Of a stretch of 64,000 bases of DNA, positions 45,904-57,660 are shown piece after piece; position 1 is the stretch's first letter; the number at the start of each line of letters is the position of its first letter. Position numbers and translations under genes: made by a program. The DNA is from Trichaptum fuscoviolaceum (lineage: Eukaryota; Basidiomycota; Agaricomycetes; Hymenochaetales; Trichaptaceae): the NCBI GenBank assembly GCA_910574455.1, contig CAJSYZ010000001.1, positions 4,695,424-4,759,423 of the forward strand, given 5' to 3'. The notes below the pieces were generated by a model. It ran no database searches and had not been told where the DNA came from. It was given only the letters and a program-made list of their open reading frames with translations.

Positions 45904-48669
45904 CTACTTCTTGCCGGAAGCGGACGACTGAGTCGGCTTGGCTTCTGGGGCTGCAGGTTCAGATTGAGGAGCTGCAGGCTGGGGGGGAGTCGCAGGCTGG
46001 GGAGCCGATCCGCTTTCATCTGGAGAAGTAGTACTGAAAGTTACTGGCTCGGTTGTATCTCCCGTGGTCGCAGGACCGGCCGCTACACCGTTGCGAGGCA
46101 ATGCTGGTACCAATTCGGAAATCCACCCGATGATTTGCGGAGACTTGATTGTAATTCTGTTAGGACGCAAAAATGTATGCTCAGTTTCTACATAAATTAT
46201 CCTGAGAGTTAACATGTACCTGCATCCACTGGCAGTCGTCTCACAAGTCGATTTGACAGACGTATCGGACTTTGAACTGTTGTTAGAAACAGCGAACGGA
46301 CCCCATCCTACAGAGCCTTTGGCTGTCGTAGATGACGTATCAAATTGCTCCTGAATTGCCGATGTCTCTCCAGAAATCTCCAAGACCACATTACAAGCCA
46401 CCAGAAATGCTGTTTAATAATATAAGCACGTCAAACAACAAGGAAGTAATCCAAGGTGAAAAAGGCGTACCGGTTGGGTAGAGCGGGAATGTGCTATAAC
46501 GCTGCAACTCTCTTTCACGGTCTTCCTCAGTGTATTCCTGTAAAACTCCCTTGTAAGAATCAGGATCCATGAGGGCTGCCAGCTTCACGTGGCCAGGAGA
46601 AATGCTGGTCGCCATATGTTAGGATTTTATATTCTTAAAAATAGAATGGATGCCTACAGTGCGCCCGGTGCCGCCCGCAGATCTTCATCGTAGAACAGTT
46701 CCGGCCGAAGCCAGGACCTTGTAATGTCAACACGCATGCATTCAAATGAAACCTTGACATCTGAGTTCGCCGCCTGTGCCTCCGCTTTGGTCGACGCGCT
46801 CTCATGTGAACCAGTGCCGCCGGAACTGAACAGTCCCCAAGACGAACCCGCTGAAGCTGCAACACTCAACGAATGTTGTTCAGAGGAGGTAACCTTGGAC
46901 GAAGATGAGACTTCTAATGATATGGGAATGAAGTAGTCCTGCTCTCCATCGGATTTCGGCTGTTCGAGAGGCAAGATGCTCTTAATTGCCTTGTCTGTGT
47001 TTCCTTTCTTTGCTGCCATTAACACACTCCTCTTCTGCTTGAGTTCATTCACCCGCTCTTCGATCGAATCGGACCGGTTCTTCAGTGTATTTTTGTCGTT
47101 TGTGTAAAGCTGGTGCAAGGCGGTGAGGCTCACTTCGGTGAGGCGTGAGATACTATCTTTATCAAAATCTCCATAGGCCTTCTCGAGTTTCGCTTTGGCT
47201 TCTTTCGCTGCCTTTCTCTTAGTCTCTATGTCAGCTAGTGACGCGCCACTAACAGAGCAAATCAAAGTCAACGTCCAATCTTCTTATAAACTAACTGACT
47301 TACGTTTTCCTTCTGATATTGTCGAAGTCTGTGGATGCTTTAATATATTCTTGCGACGCGTCCTTGAGTTTCGTATCTTCCTTAGTATCATCCAGCTTTG
47401 CAGTCGGTTCTTGGCCATCCTTGTTAAGCAAACTTGGCGGGTTCTGGCAAAAATATGAGTGGTGTAAATTGTCTCTGATATTGCTTCAATTACCAGCTGC
47501 AGAGCTTCAAGCATTTTTTGCTCCTTCTGTAAGCGCAAAATGTCAAATGTGAGCTGTTCGACTGTATCCGTCTTATCTGTTCCATCTTTGATCTTCTGTT
47601 GGCAAATCCAAGCCCTATTCCCGGTAGTTTGAATTAACAATTCCTCTGTAGGACAGCGATATATCTTACCAGTTACTGGGGGACAGTGAGACCTTCGGAT
47701 ACGTAACTGACCCGTCAACGTCCGTCACAATTGCATTCCTCATGGCTTCCTAGAAGTGTGTCAGACACTTTCCGGATGTCGCAAGAAGAAGAAAGAAGTA
47801 CCTTGCTTTGTTCGACTCTAGACATCGCTGATTCATTGTCCACGACCGCGAACCAGTATTCGACAGCCTCCTTTCTGCCATGAATGACCCAGTCTTTGTA
47901 GGCGCCTTCCACGCTATTGCGCAGCGTACGTGCGTTCTCATGGACCCATTTATCATATGCCGCACGCTTCTCGGAAGTGGTCTTCAGAAGAGGATCTTTA
48001 ATGACCTCCTTGTACGCATTATCGAATTCTCTGATCTTGAGCCTTTCAGCTTCGGCATAGAGCTTCTGCTTTTCGATATATGACTCCAAGTGGGTCTTCC
48101 CCTCATTCCTCCTATCTTCAGTGAGAAGCCATTCCATTGCCCTTTGGTACCTCTTCTCGGCGTCGGTAAGTTTATTGGGATCTGCCACTTCTACGCCAAC
48201 AGTCGTCCCTGTCGAACGTTCATTGCTGAGTTGATTCGAACTTGAGAGAGTCTATGTGCTTACCGGATGGGACAAGCTTGCTGAGAGTCGCTGCATAACT
48301 GCGCGAAACGGATTTCCCAGTAGGTCCAAGTTGGATAGGTGCGAGGGCGGGCATGTCATCGCACAAAATTGCTTGATTGAGTTCTGTCTTGGTAGAGCTA
48401 AGGATGCTCGTCGTTTCGCCATTCTCATCAAACCCATCCGTGTAGTCCTACACGGTAGCGCTTAGTACAACAAATAGAGTATAAAGAGTGAATAAACATA
48501 CAGAGAAGTTGACGACCTTCCCTGGAACCATCACATGGAAGAACTGTTCCGGAGGTGCTGGCAATGCTTCACGAATAGCCTCCCTGATTTCTCGGGAGAT
48601 TTTCGCGATGCGAGTGACGCTCAGCTTCTCCATCCCTTCGAGCTTCTCTTCAGGTGCGTTTGTTGCCAT
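45904..48669 (-). CDS. Conserved basidiomycete protein of unknown function
   Basis: Ten exons (48669-48502, 48447-48264, 48208-47802, 47749-47670, 47614-47494, 47443-47304, 47248-46658, 46604-46471, 46409-46220, 46156-45904) join in frame to 755 residues with canonical splice sites. Recognisable blocks of a multi-copy agaricomycete family: LCDDMPALAPIQLGPTGKS, LTDAEKRYQRAMEWLL, ESAMSRVEQSK, KVSFECMRVDITRSWLRPEL (then FYDED), CNVVLEISGETSA and IKSPQIIGWISELVPALPR. It is helix-rich in the first half, Ser-rich in the middle, and has a Pro/Ala tail. No signal peptide or membrane span. I know the family but no function for it. Confidence 0.85.
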
Positions 48670-49381
48670 GGCTTGATGAAAGTGACGTTTGTTGCTGCAG
48701 ATGCGCTAAGTATGTCGCTTGTCCTCCAAAAATTGGATCATTTGGCTACCTTTATAGCCGTAACTCATAGAAGAACATCTACAATTCCGTATGAGGTTGT
48801 TCACGAAAGCCATACGATTGCTACATATTCCGTGCCAGGCATACTTCCGAGCGGGCTCGAGATAGTCCAGCATTCTCATAAGAAGTGATTCCGATTGAAG
48901 GTCTGCCTCCGGACGCCCAACTAGACGGCATCTGTACGCCGTTTCAAGCTGTTGTATATCCTAAGATTTTTTTTTACGGGCTGGCAGACTGACCAACGCA
49001 TGTGAGGTGACGAATGGACAGTGACAATGTTGAAGAAAGCATCGGACCTCAACTGAATAATATCCGCGGCCTAGTAAGTTCACACGCTCAGGCTGGTAGT
49101 ATTCATGTTCAAAGTCCGAATGATCCGAGTCGTCGGCGGGCCACAATTAAGAGTATTATCATTATCAGAAATCAGAAATCAGAAATCAGTGATATTCTGT
49201 CATAAACCTTCTAGGAATGTAGTTTCATGGGGCGAGGTCTACCAGCCTGCAAATTAGCCAGTAAGTTTCTTCGACCCGTCAATCATTGCATTGTCTATAT
49301 CTCATATGTAGCCGACAGAATCAAAACTCCAAACACCGCTAAAGCAATGGCCGGTCAAGAACGGCGCATTGATGTATGGAA
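48670..49381. other. Intergenic
   Basis: Promoter side of the preceding minus-strand gene and unassigned sequence up to the MITE. No gene seen. Confidence 0.4.
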
Positions 49382-49800
49382 CAGTTCACTTAGAGGCCGC
49401 TACTTTTGTGCACCAAATTTGGTCCATGGAAAAAAAAGATATTAGAAAACCCTTTAGTGGAAATGCTCCTTTTCACGAAAGGAGCAATCCCTCTAAAGGA
49501 ATTAATATTTGGAGCAAAATTGAAGGAGTTATTTTTAATGGCCTTGATCCAATTTGGCGATGCCTTACAAATATACCATTTGTGGTAACTATAATGACTA
49601 AACAGCTATTTTAAGCCTTCTATTTCCTCTACCCGACCTTCTCATTTTCCCCCGCTTCTTCTAGACCACTTTTTATTGCAGTTTTGGGCTATTCTGAGCA
49701 AACGGGATTGCCTCAAATATTTTCGGATTTGAATTTATTTTAAGGTTGGCCAAAATTGAATTTGGCGTCTGCCCCAAAGTAGCGGCCTCTAAGTGAACTG
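49382..49800. mobile_element. MITE with 25-bp perfect terminal inverted repeats
   Basis: 49382-49406 (CAGTTCACTTAGAGGCCGC...) is the exact reverse complement of 49776-49800. The element is 419 bp, AT-rich and non-coding, with an internal hairpin at about 49452-49502. Ends CAGT...ACTG are typical of Tc1/mariner/pogo relatives. The right flank is TA; the left flank is AA, so the expected TA duplication is imperfect. Confidence 0.8.
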
Positions 49801-50165
49801 TACCAATCTATCCAACCTACCTCGATGCATAAAGATAAACCCTGTGAGATAAGCAATATTGTGCACTTAAAAGCTGAAAATTTTGGTCTAAGAAAGGCAT
49901 AGTAAATTGCCGACTGCCACTGCTACATCTCCGCAGTTAGGTAAACACGCAGTTACTACTCAGTCCCGGCCACTGTGGCGATTTCGAGTACTCTCACAAG
50001 CGGGTGTCTTTGGCATAAGGTGAGATAAAACTGTACATGAGATTATCTTTCAATTTGATGGAGTAGTTATGATTCTTATGAACCCGTAAAACAAATATCC
50101 CAGATCTGGCAGCGCTGATGCGATGTATAACAGTGACGGCGGGATTGAGATAAGCGCACAAGGAA
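49801..50165. other. Intergenic
   Basis: Nothing recognisable between the MITE and the uncertain minus-strand frames. Confidence 0.4.
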
Positions 50166-50975
50166 TTAGTGCAAGCCTGATGAGCAAGCTTTGCCAATAG
50201 CAGCTTCTGCATCAAGATTTGAGCATCTCAGCGTATCCACTTCTTCAGTCTCCAACAGAGGATCAGCTATAGTACTTATGGTCACTGCATCGACAGTCAG
50301 CAGACCTAGGTTTTCGTTGTTCATTGGTAGGTGACGATACAGGACGTATTGCCGCGGCCGTGTTCTTGAGTTCAGGGACAGACTCAAGCGAACCGGTACA
50401 GAGAGCGGTCCACTCCATCGTCTTCGGTAGATAAAGGTCCTACGAAAGGCATACTTGGAGTTGAAACATCTGACAGACGTGTAAAACCGCTATCTCCATC
50501 TTCAGGCAAAGGCATGTTGAAAGGGTCAACGCGGTACTTCATTTTCTCAGCACAGGCCGTTGTAGGCATAGATCTGGTCAGAGAGGCACAATGGTTATCA
50601 TGACTCGGGTTGACTGGGGTATCGGTTACAGAGCCTACAGTTTAGTTCAAGGCATATCGGATAGTTGATTTCGGCGGCTCCTCTTTAAGGAATGTTGGCA
50701 ACAAAACTTCAGTCAGAACAAAGACTTTAGGTAAAGCAATAGCAGAGGAATCAACAGAGAGTGTGGCATTCACAGCCACTGGAGAGTATAGAACATCGGC
50801 CAAGTTACTATGAACGAGCGCAAACAGATAATCGTCGATAGGCATCAGGGTTAAGGCGTGTATGAGCCACTGAGCTTGATAGCTTTGTGCGCGGTGTGAG
50901 TGGCAGAAGCGTACACAACGACAAAGAAGCTTACCTGGTCACTGGGTAACATCGCCTCCATGCCGTTCATTTTGA
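50166..50975 (-). pseudogene. Unrecognised broken or spliced gene
   Basis: Minus-strand frames 50845-50642, 50569-50384 and 50387-50166 follow each other and look coding in composition (LFALVHSNLADVLYSP; DGDSGFTRLSDVSTPSMPFV). An upstream ATG near 50973 (MNGMEAMLPSDQ) is followed by a GTAAGC donor. Stops at about 50642 and 50384 need introns that I cannot place, so this is either a decayed gene or one with introns I misread. No family recognised. Confidence 0.3.
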
Positions 50976-51175
50976 ATTGATGTGATGCTGTGCGTCCTAT
51001 GTATATGAGAATGTGTCAAGTCCAATTGATGATGCTTGATATTTGAAGTCTTTCAGCCGTCTTGAAGCTGAAGTCGAGTCTGTTGAAGAGCAGTCCGAGG
51101 ACGAGAACAAATGGTTCTTGTCCTTCAAAGTAATCAGTCGCCGAGAATCCAATCCGAGAATCCAGAGTAACAGAA

Positions 51176-51400
51176 GTGAGTGAAACCGAAGCCAGGTCAG
51201 TGTTACATTACACTTGGGCCTCCCTTCAGGTCTACCTCTTGAACCAAGAGCTCCAGCTGATCGAGCTTATTCGCAAGGAAACTGCAGATGATGAGGGTAT
51301 GAAATTCTCCGAGCGAGAACGCAAAGAGCTTGAGTACAAGAACGGATGGCGGAGAGCCCGGGGCAACGCGATGCGAAGTAACGCGGATATATCAGCCTGA
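51176..51400 (+). CDS. Possible small charged protein or last exon
   Basis: The frame ending at 51400 contains LLNQELQLIELIRKETADDE and ERERKELEYKNGWRRARGNA, a helical charged stretch that looks coding. An AG acceptor precedes it near 51230, and an upstream frame (SRLEAEVESVEEQSEDENKW, about 51055-51115) could be another exon. Start and family are unknown. Confidence 0.3.
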   Translation: MSETEARSVLHYTWASLQVYLLNQELQLIELIRKETADDEGMKFSERERKELEYKNGWRRARGNAMRSNADISA

Positions 51401-51911
51401 GGGTAAGGAAGGAAAGAGGGAGGGAAAAAGGGGGAGCGAATGCATAGCAAGGATATGGAGAAGAAAATAGCAAATAATGAAGGACATAGGGGCTTAAGAA
51501 ATTCAGACCGAGAGGAAAAATATAGAAATAGTGCAAAAGCCTTATGAAAAGCTATAAGAAGGGAAGAAGAGCAGGTATGCACAAGAAATGTAAGACCCTG
51601 AGCAAGAAACGGTTTCAAAAGTGATTTGATCCGAGGATCGGAGACATGGATTGGACAATTTGTGATTTGTAATGCTTACTACTGTAGTACTTGCTGACAA
51701 TTCAATAATAATTGCGAACGCTGTGGGTGCACAGCAGAGCCCGCTACCCAGGTTTGGATTATTTCATTAGATTGAGAATATATTGAAATTTTATATATGA
51801 TATATATGTGATAATGATTATAATTTGTGGTATTTATTTTATGAATGGAAGGGAGGCATCCTACGGTTGCTGATACCGTCCACTGGGTTTGCCATGATGA
51901 ATGCAAAAAAG
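51401..51911. other. AT-rich stretch with a copy of the palindromic repeat
   Basis: 51721-51750 (CTGTGGGTGCACAGCAGAGCCCGCTACCCA) is related to the repeats at 54902, 54983 and 56018. The rest is AT-rich, including a run of TATATATGATATATATG. No gene. Confidence 0.5.
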
Positions 51912-53485
51912 TAAACTAGGTCATAGACATATGCGTCCGTCCGGGCCGTCTGTCAAGTGCAACATCACCACACTCTTCATTAGCGGCTTCAACGTCGCGC
52001 TCGATATGTACCTCTCGACACTCTGCAGCAGCTCGAAGCCCCATGCATCGTTGACACGTGTCGGGATGAGTTTCTGTTGCACGACGGCCAGGATGGCCGT
52101 GAACTGGCTGGTTTGCGCCAATTGCACGGCATCGAGGCGGGCGGGGCGGGAATAGAGCCTTTTTGTGCCCAAGAGGCGGGCTGGAGGAGGAAGGGGAGGA
52201 TGAAGCGGTAATCGGGAGGAACATCGCCGTCGTGGAGCTCGAGCATCTGCGAGTAGTTTCGGAAGATATACGGAATGAATTCTGTGTAGATGAGTGGTCA
52301 GTTTTGGTAGGTGGGAAAAGGAAGGCTACTCACGATCGATGTCCTGCTGTAGAATGATTGTAAATGGGCCAAACAGAGCCTGTTCGAATGTTGTCAGTGT
52401 TTGACGCGATGAGCCGACCGTAAACCTTGTATAAGTCAACAATCAGAACATGTTGCATTTTTTGATTTGAAGATTTCTCACCTAATCAAAACAGAGATAC
52501 TCTCGAAGATATATTGATCAAAGTTCGGATTGCTTGGATTTTTGCAGATCGCAGCAAGGATAGCGACGAGACGATGTAGCAGTCGTTCATGTTCTGAGGC
52601 TATCGCCGACCTCACGGTCAGAATAACACGCATGACACCTGAGGGTGGCACAGATAGGATTAAGAACCGAATATTCTCGAGAAAATAGTGAACTTACATT
52701 TCATTAGATAATCGTTTTCTGCAACTTTCACCGGCGTCCCACCCGCCTCAATCTTTGCGAGTAAGGTGTTAATGATCTCAGGTGCAAGCTCTCGGATATC
52801 TTCCTGGTTGAAGCTATTGATATGATCAGAGGATATTCATCTGAAGCAATCGCGTTACGCACAGTAAGGATGAGCCGCGCTGGATGAACAATATCCGCTC
52901 AATGGTTGTCGCTGCATACGTATAGCAGACATAGTTGGGAGAGCGCAGATGACGAACGAGAAGAGGAGGATGATGAGGAGCTGCTCCTTTGTAAGCCGCA
53001 TAGTTGATTAGCGCTCGTCTTGTGGGATTGAAAGATAGTTACGCACCTGATTTCGGAAGGAGTACAAAAAGCATCCACCTGGAGAATTGGATGCACGGAG
53101 TTTTCATTGGCCTGTAGGTCCTCATACACGTGTTGCGAGAAGAACTGTACGACATCCACAAGGGCGTTTGTGCTTGTAACACCTTGCTATAGATCCTCAA
53201 AATTATTGACTGTTCCTCCCGACCGATTTGCATCACTCACCTGAGCAGTTGCACCAACAGTTGACACCGCCGTGAGCAGGTACACACTCTCATCCTTCCT
53301 CTTCCACTCTCTTCATCTCTCTTCTTCCTGTTGTATTCCTCCGGTCCGTTCCATATTGGCGTAAAGACAACTACGGTCGTCTCAGCCTCGAAACCTGAAG
53401 CAACGAGTGCACGGAGGACATCAGCCGCAGCTGGGCGCCGCGTGGTTCCCTCCGCAGTCAGCCCACCGATGGACGACGAGTTCAA
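51912..53485 (-). pseudogene. Exportin-2 (CSE1/CAS) relic, middle to C-terminal part
   Basis: Read on the minus strand: EGTTRRPAAADVLRALVASG (53450-53390), VDVVQFFSQHVYEDLQANEN, SVHPILQVDA, ERILFIQRGSS, FNQEDIRELAPEIINTLLAK, ILTVRSAIASEHERLLHRLV, FGPFTIILQQDID, YIFRNYSQMLELHDGDVPPD and AWGFELLQSVERYI, in the order of CSE1, with several introns still bearing GT/AG ends. Lesions: frame changes around 53350-53280, 53060-52930 and 52110, and the protein ends at 51912 without the conserved C-terminus. CSE1 normally returns importin-alpha from the nucleus to the cytoplasm. Confidence 0.88.
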
Positions 53486-53499
53486 GACGGCTTGTGGCC

Positions 53500-54205
53500 A
53501 CCGACTGACGCGCCTTCATCGTGACCGCGATTGAGTTTGTCAGGGTCGCCTGCCATGGCGCGAGGAAGCGTTTCTGGATTGCATCGTCTTGCACTACACG
53601 CGCGTCCGCAATCTAAAATAATCGAAAGTACTCGCAATCAGAGGCCACGTATACAATGATGGATGACCCGACAACCCGACCTTCTCCCAAGCACCCGCAC
53701 GCGCCCATCGCCTTAGCGAGCTTGTCATCTTGGCCCCCATCTACGCTTTGTAGAACCTGAGCAGAGGTTGTTGCTGCGCGCCCAAGTGCGTGGGGCAAGG
53801 TTTTGTGTTGCTGAGGAGCATTGGCGACGGGTGCAGGTACAGGCAGGTTCGTTCCTTTAAGGTTCTGCGCCGCAAAGTTGGTGATTCCGTGGCCAATGGT
53901 CGTCGACAGCTGTGTAATTGACTCCTGGACCTGCGTTGGGTAGTCATAAGTTTCCGAACTGTACACGTTCGTTATCCTGGCATAGCAAACTGAGTATTCC
54001 TAAACTTTGGGAGATTGATATGAAACTCACTTCAGCAAAGCGAGGTGTGCCTGCCTGAGCGCGTCTACGCGAGCTTCGAGTTCTTTGTATTCTGCAAAAA
54101 GCAAATTCAATTAACCAATATTCAAACTCAAACGAACATTTGTACCAGCGGGAAGTTGAGTGATGTCTTCTGGCGATATTTGACCCAACTTCTCCCTCAT
54201 TGCCT
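53500..54205 (-). pseudogene. GVP36-like BAR-domain protein fragment inside CSE1
   Basis: Minus-strand pieces EYKELEARVDALRQAHLALL, ETYDYPTQVQESITQLSTTI, KTLPHALGRAATTSAQVLQ and (53610-53500) WQATLTNSIAVTMKARQSV belong to the fungal BAR protein related to Golgi vesicle protein 36. The part after VLQ up to about 53613 is garbled. It sits where about 200 residues of CSE1 are missing, so two unrelated genes have been joined on the same strand. BAR proteins of this type bind curved Golgi or endosome membranes. Confidence 0.8.
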
Positions 54206-54229
54206 AAACAGAGTTGATCGTCGTGTAAA

Positions 54230-54820
54230 GCGAGTCCCAGCATATTTTAGAATTCCAAGGCGCGAAGATTGAGTGAGCAGTTTCGAGGACAGAAACGTTT
54301 ATCGGATAGTTTACAGCGTCAGGCGAGAGTGAAGAGACAAGCTGATCGATTAAATCTAGTCACTGCTCGGGGAAATCATACTTTGCAACATTGTACATGG
54401 CCTCTTAAACCTACACTCGTAATGTCTTGTCTGCTGGACTCGAAAGCGCGATTAGCAGGGACCAGCTGACCCTTCAGCTGCTCCTTCTCCGCCTCAGCGA
54501 AAGACGACTCTTCATCCTCCCATCACCGTTTAATCGTGTTCTTCAGATGGACACTGGCTGCAAGTCGCACTGAACAGTCTTGGGATACATTGAGTATGAG
54601 ATGAAGGAGGGCAGCAAGAAATCCGGATTGTGTAGATAAGGGGAGTACTTTTTGTTCTGCTTGTCTGTGGTAGTCGGGGTGTAGGGAATGCTGGACGAAG
54701 CAGAATGCAAGAGCGACGAAGAGACGATGAGGATTCTCGGGGACATCCGAGACATTAGTATTCGGTTCCGAGGCAAAGACCTGACTCACTTCAAGTTGCC
54801 GGCTCTTATATTTCCCGAGG
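54230..54820 (-). pseudogene. Exportin-2 (CSE1) relic, N-terminal part
   Basis: 54789-54523 encodes HPDYHRQAEQKVLPLSTQSG and SVRLAASVHLKNTIKR, the importin-beta N-terminal repeat of CSE1. After that, in shifted frames, come ALSSPADKT, FPEQ-LDLIDQLVSSLS and YPINVSVLETAHSIFAPW. In-frame stops and frame changes lie at about 54525, 54440 and 54400. The first residues of the protein are also lost. Confidence 0.85.
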
Positions 54821-54839
54821 ACCGGTCCAGGCTTAAGTC

Positions 54840-55140
54840 ACATGATAAATAAGGTTTTCCTTTTGAAAGGTGCAAGTCAGTACGCTACAAGCAGTTAGAG
54901 GCTGTGAGTTAACTCACAGCAAAGCCCGCGACCCATGGATCATCATGAAGGAAGTGCTATCCTTCTTTACAAGTAGTTAGAGGCCGTGAGTTATCTCACA
55001 GGCTACCCGGAGATGGGTATGAAGTGTTACGGAAAGAAAGCAAAAATTAGTTTTACATACATAAGTCTATTACTATCTATACAATTGAATCCTTCGTGGA
55101 CTTTGACTGCCCAAGAAGGTGGTATGTAAAGTAGATGTTA
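54840..55140. repeat. Palindromic repeat, two copies
   Basis: 54902-54919 (CTGTGAGTTAACTCACAG) and the degenerate 54983-55001 share flanking sequence (ACAAGYAGTTAGAGGC before; GCCCGC or GCTACCC after). The second copy is followed by about 100 bases (GAAGTGTTACGGAAAGAAAG...) that recur after the copy at 56018. Confidence 0.75.
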
Positions 55141-55149
55141 CCCCCAGCA

Positions 55150-55960
55150 ACCAAAACAGTGCCACAACTGTCACCAGAGCACCCTGATCACATCACTACA
55201 GATGGCCTCGAGAATGGGAGGTAGATCCAAGTGATCGCAGTAGCGGGCTAACAGGTCCTCAACACTTGTACTGCCCTACCCGTCTGAGCAGCCCAAGGTC
55301 CACTTACCGCCCATGCCCTTGCTCACCCAGACATACCCAACCCACTCTGGCGCGCAGTACGACTGTGCACCCATTGTCTTCCTGCCCAACGACTGAGCCC
55401 TCCCCATGCATGGCTACTTGGGCCACACCTACAACAATAACGAGGCACGTCGTAAGACGAGCTTAGCAGCAGTGGGAAGAGCATCCAATCCCGCGCCATC
55501 CAGAACAGCCATGCCGCGTGGGGTATGGCCGCAGGTCCGTCATCATCCACCATGCCTGATTATGGACTGCCGAGTCCTCGTCCAAGTCAAACGAGAGTGA
55601 CGGCGTCGTGTTGCTGCCTCCCAAGTTCAGCGGTGATGTGCCTAGCGTGTTGAGACCGCCTTACCCGTACGGCCCATTCACGATGTCGACCCAGGAACAG
55701 TTCAATTTAGGTGCTTGCCTTCCTCCTGCATGCGCTGTCCGAGCCGTCGAGTAGATGAGCAGCAAAAGCAGCAGTAGTAGTAAGAAGTCGGATAAGGTGG
55801 CATCGGCCATCCGGCGACGGGTTCAAGTTGAAGAAAGACGACGTGAGAACAACTTGCTTTGAAAGGCAGTTTCGGTACCGAAAGTGCGAGTCACGAGACC
55901 GGATGAGTTTTGGCAGAGAATCCGGACGGTTGCGTTTTTCTAAGGTACCCAAGCGAACCC
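55150..55960 (+). pseudogene. Unrecognised gene debris
   Basis: Several short frames (HSGAQYDCAPIVFLPND; PDYGLPSPRPSQTRV; SDGVVLLPPKFSGDVPS) look like coding remnants in different frames with stops between. I do not recognise the gene. It lies between two copies of the palindromic repeat. Confidence 0.35.
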
Positions 55961-55984
55961 TACGGGGTCGCGGGAATTAGAACC

Positions 55985-56150
55985 CGCTAGGGTGTAGCGG
56001 GAACAAGCAGTTAGTGGCTGTGAGTTAACTCACAGCAGAGCCCGCTACCCAGAGATTGGTAGAAAGTAGTGTTACAGAAGGAAAAAGAAAGAAAAACCAT
56101 CTATATTTCACACACATACAGAAGTCCAAAGTTACTATCATTAAGTTTGT
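55985..56150. repeat. Palindromic repeat copy with nested hairpin
   Basis: CTGTGAGTTAACTCACAG (56018-56035) lies inside a second stem, GTAGCGGG (about 55994-56001) with CCCGCTAC. The following ~110 bases match those after 55001. It may be the end of an unclassified repeat family. Confidence 0.7.
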
Positions 56151-56286
56151 TCTGTAGTCTGCGAGAACCTCTTGCTCTCGGAATACTTTACATACCTCTC
56201 CTTGTAGCCAAAATACATCTGATACATCAACTTGATGGTACTCTCGCTGAGACCCACCACTTGACTGATCTACTTTGCTAACCTGT

Positions 56287-56660
56287 TCACATCACCACAG
56301 ATGACACGGAGATTGGGAGGTAGGCCGAAGAGCGGACCAACAGGTCTTCGGTGCCTGTGGCTAGCGACGGGCGGGCAGCTGAGATTTTATCATATGCTCC
56401 GGCCAGGTCAAAAGCCCGCTTGAGTGCCTTGTAGCACTGCCTGAGAGTCTTCTTTGAGACGTGGGTCAGGTTGCAGATCTTGTGGAACGCCCGGGGAACA
56501 AGCACCTGACAACACGCGATGAAGAAGCAAACCGCGATGACTGCGTCGAGGTCCTTCTCTCTCCGTGGCTTTTCTTCGTCCGAACGCTTGTACAGCTTTT
56601 TCGTGATGTTGCTGATCGTCTTCGGGAGCGGGAACTAACAGAGCAGAGCTCAAAGTTGCG
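56287..56660 (-). pseudogene. TFIIB (SUA7) fragment
   Basis: Minus-strand frames encode TKKLYKRSDEEK-like sequence and, at 56505-56320, the block KICNLTHVSKKTLRQCYKAL with LATGTEDLLVRS after it. This is the first cyclin repeat and linker of transcription factor TFIIB. Both ends are missing and the N-terminal part has a frame change near 56590. TFIIB bridges TBP and RNA polymerase II; this piece cannot be functional. Confidence 0.75.
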
Positions 56661-56699
56661 CAGGGGTGAGGTAGTTGCAACTTGCGGACAGCTGCTGCA

Positions 56700-57640
56700 G
56701 CCCTCACTGCGTTCAAGGACTACAGTTGGGTCGGGCGCTAAGCACAGGTGAGCAACTTTTGAAGGCACATGCAAGCATGCGGGTTGCGCTCTGCGCGCCC
56801 TTAGGACGAAGCATTATGTGCCCTGTAATTGGGGCTTCTGCTTGCAGAATACCTAGCCGGTAATACTAATATGAGAGGTCGTTCATTCGTGAATTTGGCG
56901 CTTGCTTACCCTGCATAACATTCTGGCATTGGCTTTGTAATGCGCCTGCGATAGCGAGGACATGCCTCACTGCTGAAGACGAAGGAGAAGAAAGAGGACG
57001 AACATTGAGTGCAATGGCAAGGACGGACAAGCTGGCGCGTGGCGCAATGTCTCAGACATCAGGGAATCTTCTTTTTCACTTAAGGTTACTTAAACGGTCT
57101 GAAATTTACTGAAGCCCTGGGAAGTGAAATTCTACTGATTTACTGATTTCAGGCATGTGGTTTCATTATTCAGGAAGGGGCCTGCTGAAATCAGTGCCGT
57201 CGACTTAAATCAGTACTTCAGGCATTCAGTCTTCAGCATTCAAGCATATCAGAAGTTTTTTTCTGGCATTCGAATTGCAGTGCTCAAGTGTATAAGTTTG
57301 TAAGGGGTTCAAGTAGTTCATTCCATAAGTAATTCATCATTTAATCATATAAGCAGACTTTTTTGTCTGTCGGTTTGCAGTACTCAAGCGTGTAAGTGCG
57401 TAAGAGGTTCCAGAATTACTTCATTTCCACAAGTAATTTAAGACAATAAGTAGAAATCAGTGCATCAGTGTCACGGTCCCTCAGTAGCTACACCACGGCA
57501 TCCTGAACCAGATTGTATTTTGCCACTTCTGCCTCGCTGGCAGGCTGTTCCTCGGCATATTCAGAGAACGAATGCCACTGCAAGTTGATGGTAGTAAGAG
57601 CTTGAATACAGTGGCGGGGTGATGGGTCAAAGCCGAAGCT
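56700..57640. other. Repeat-rich non-coding stretch
   Basis: 57265-57345 and 57370-57450 are diverged direct repeats (GCAGTRCTCAAGYGTRTAAGT...). Before them lie many short ATTTACTGA/TTCAG motifs. It has no gene and runs up to the end of the Plavaka accessory gene. Confidence 0.5.
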
Positions 57641-57660
57641 CACCAGAGATCGACCTGCTC

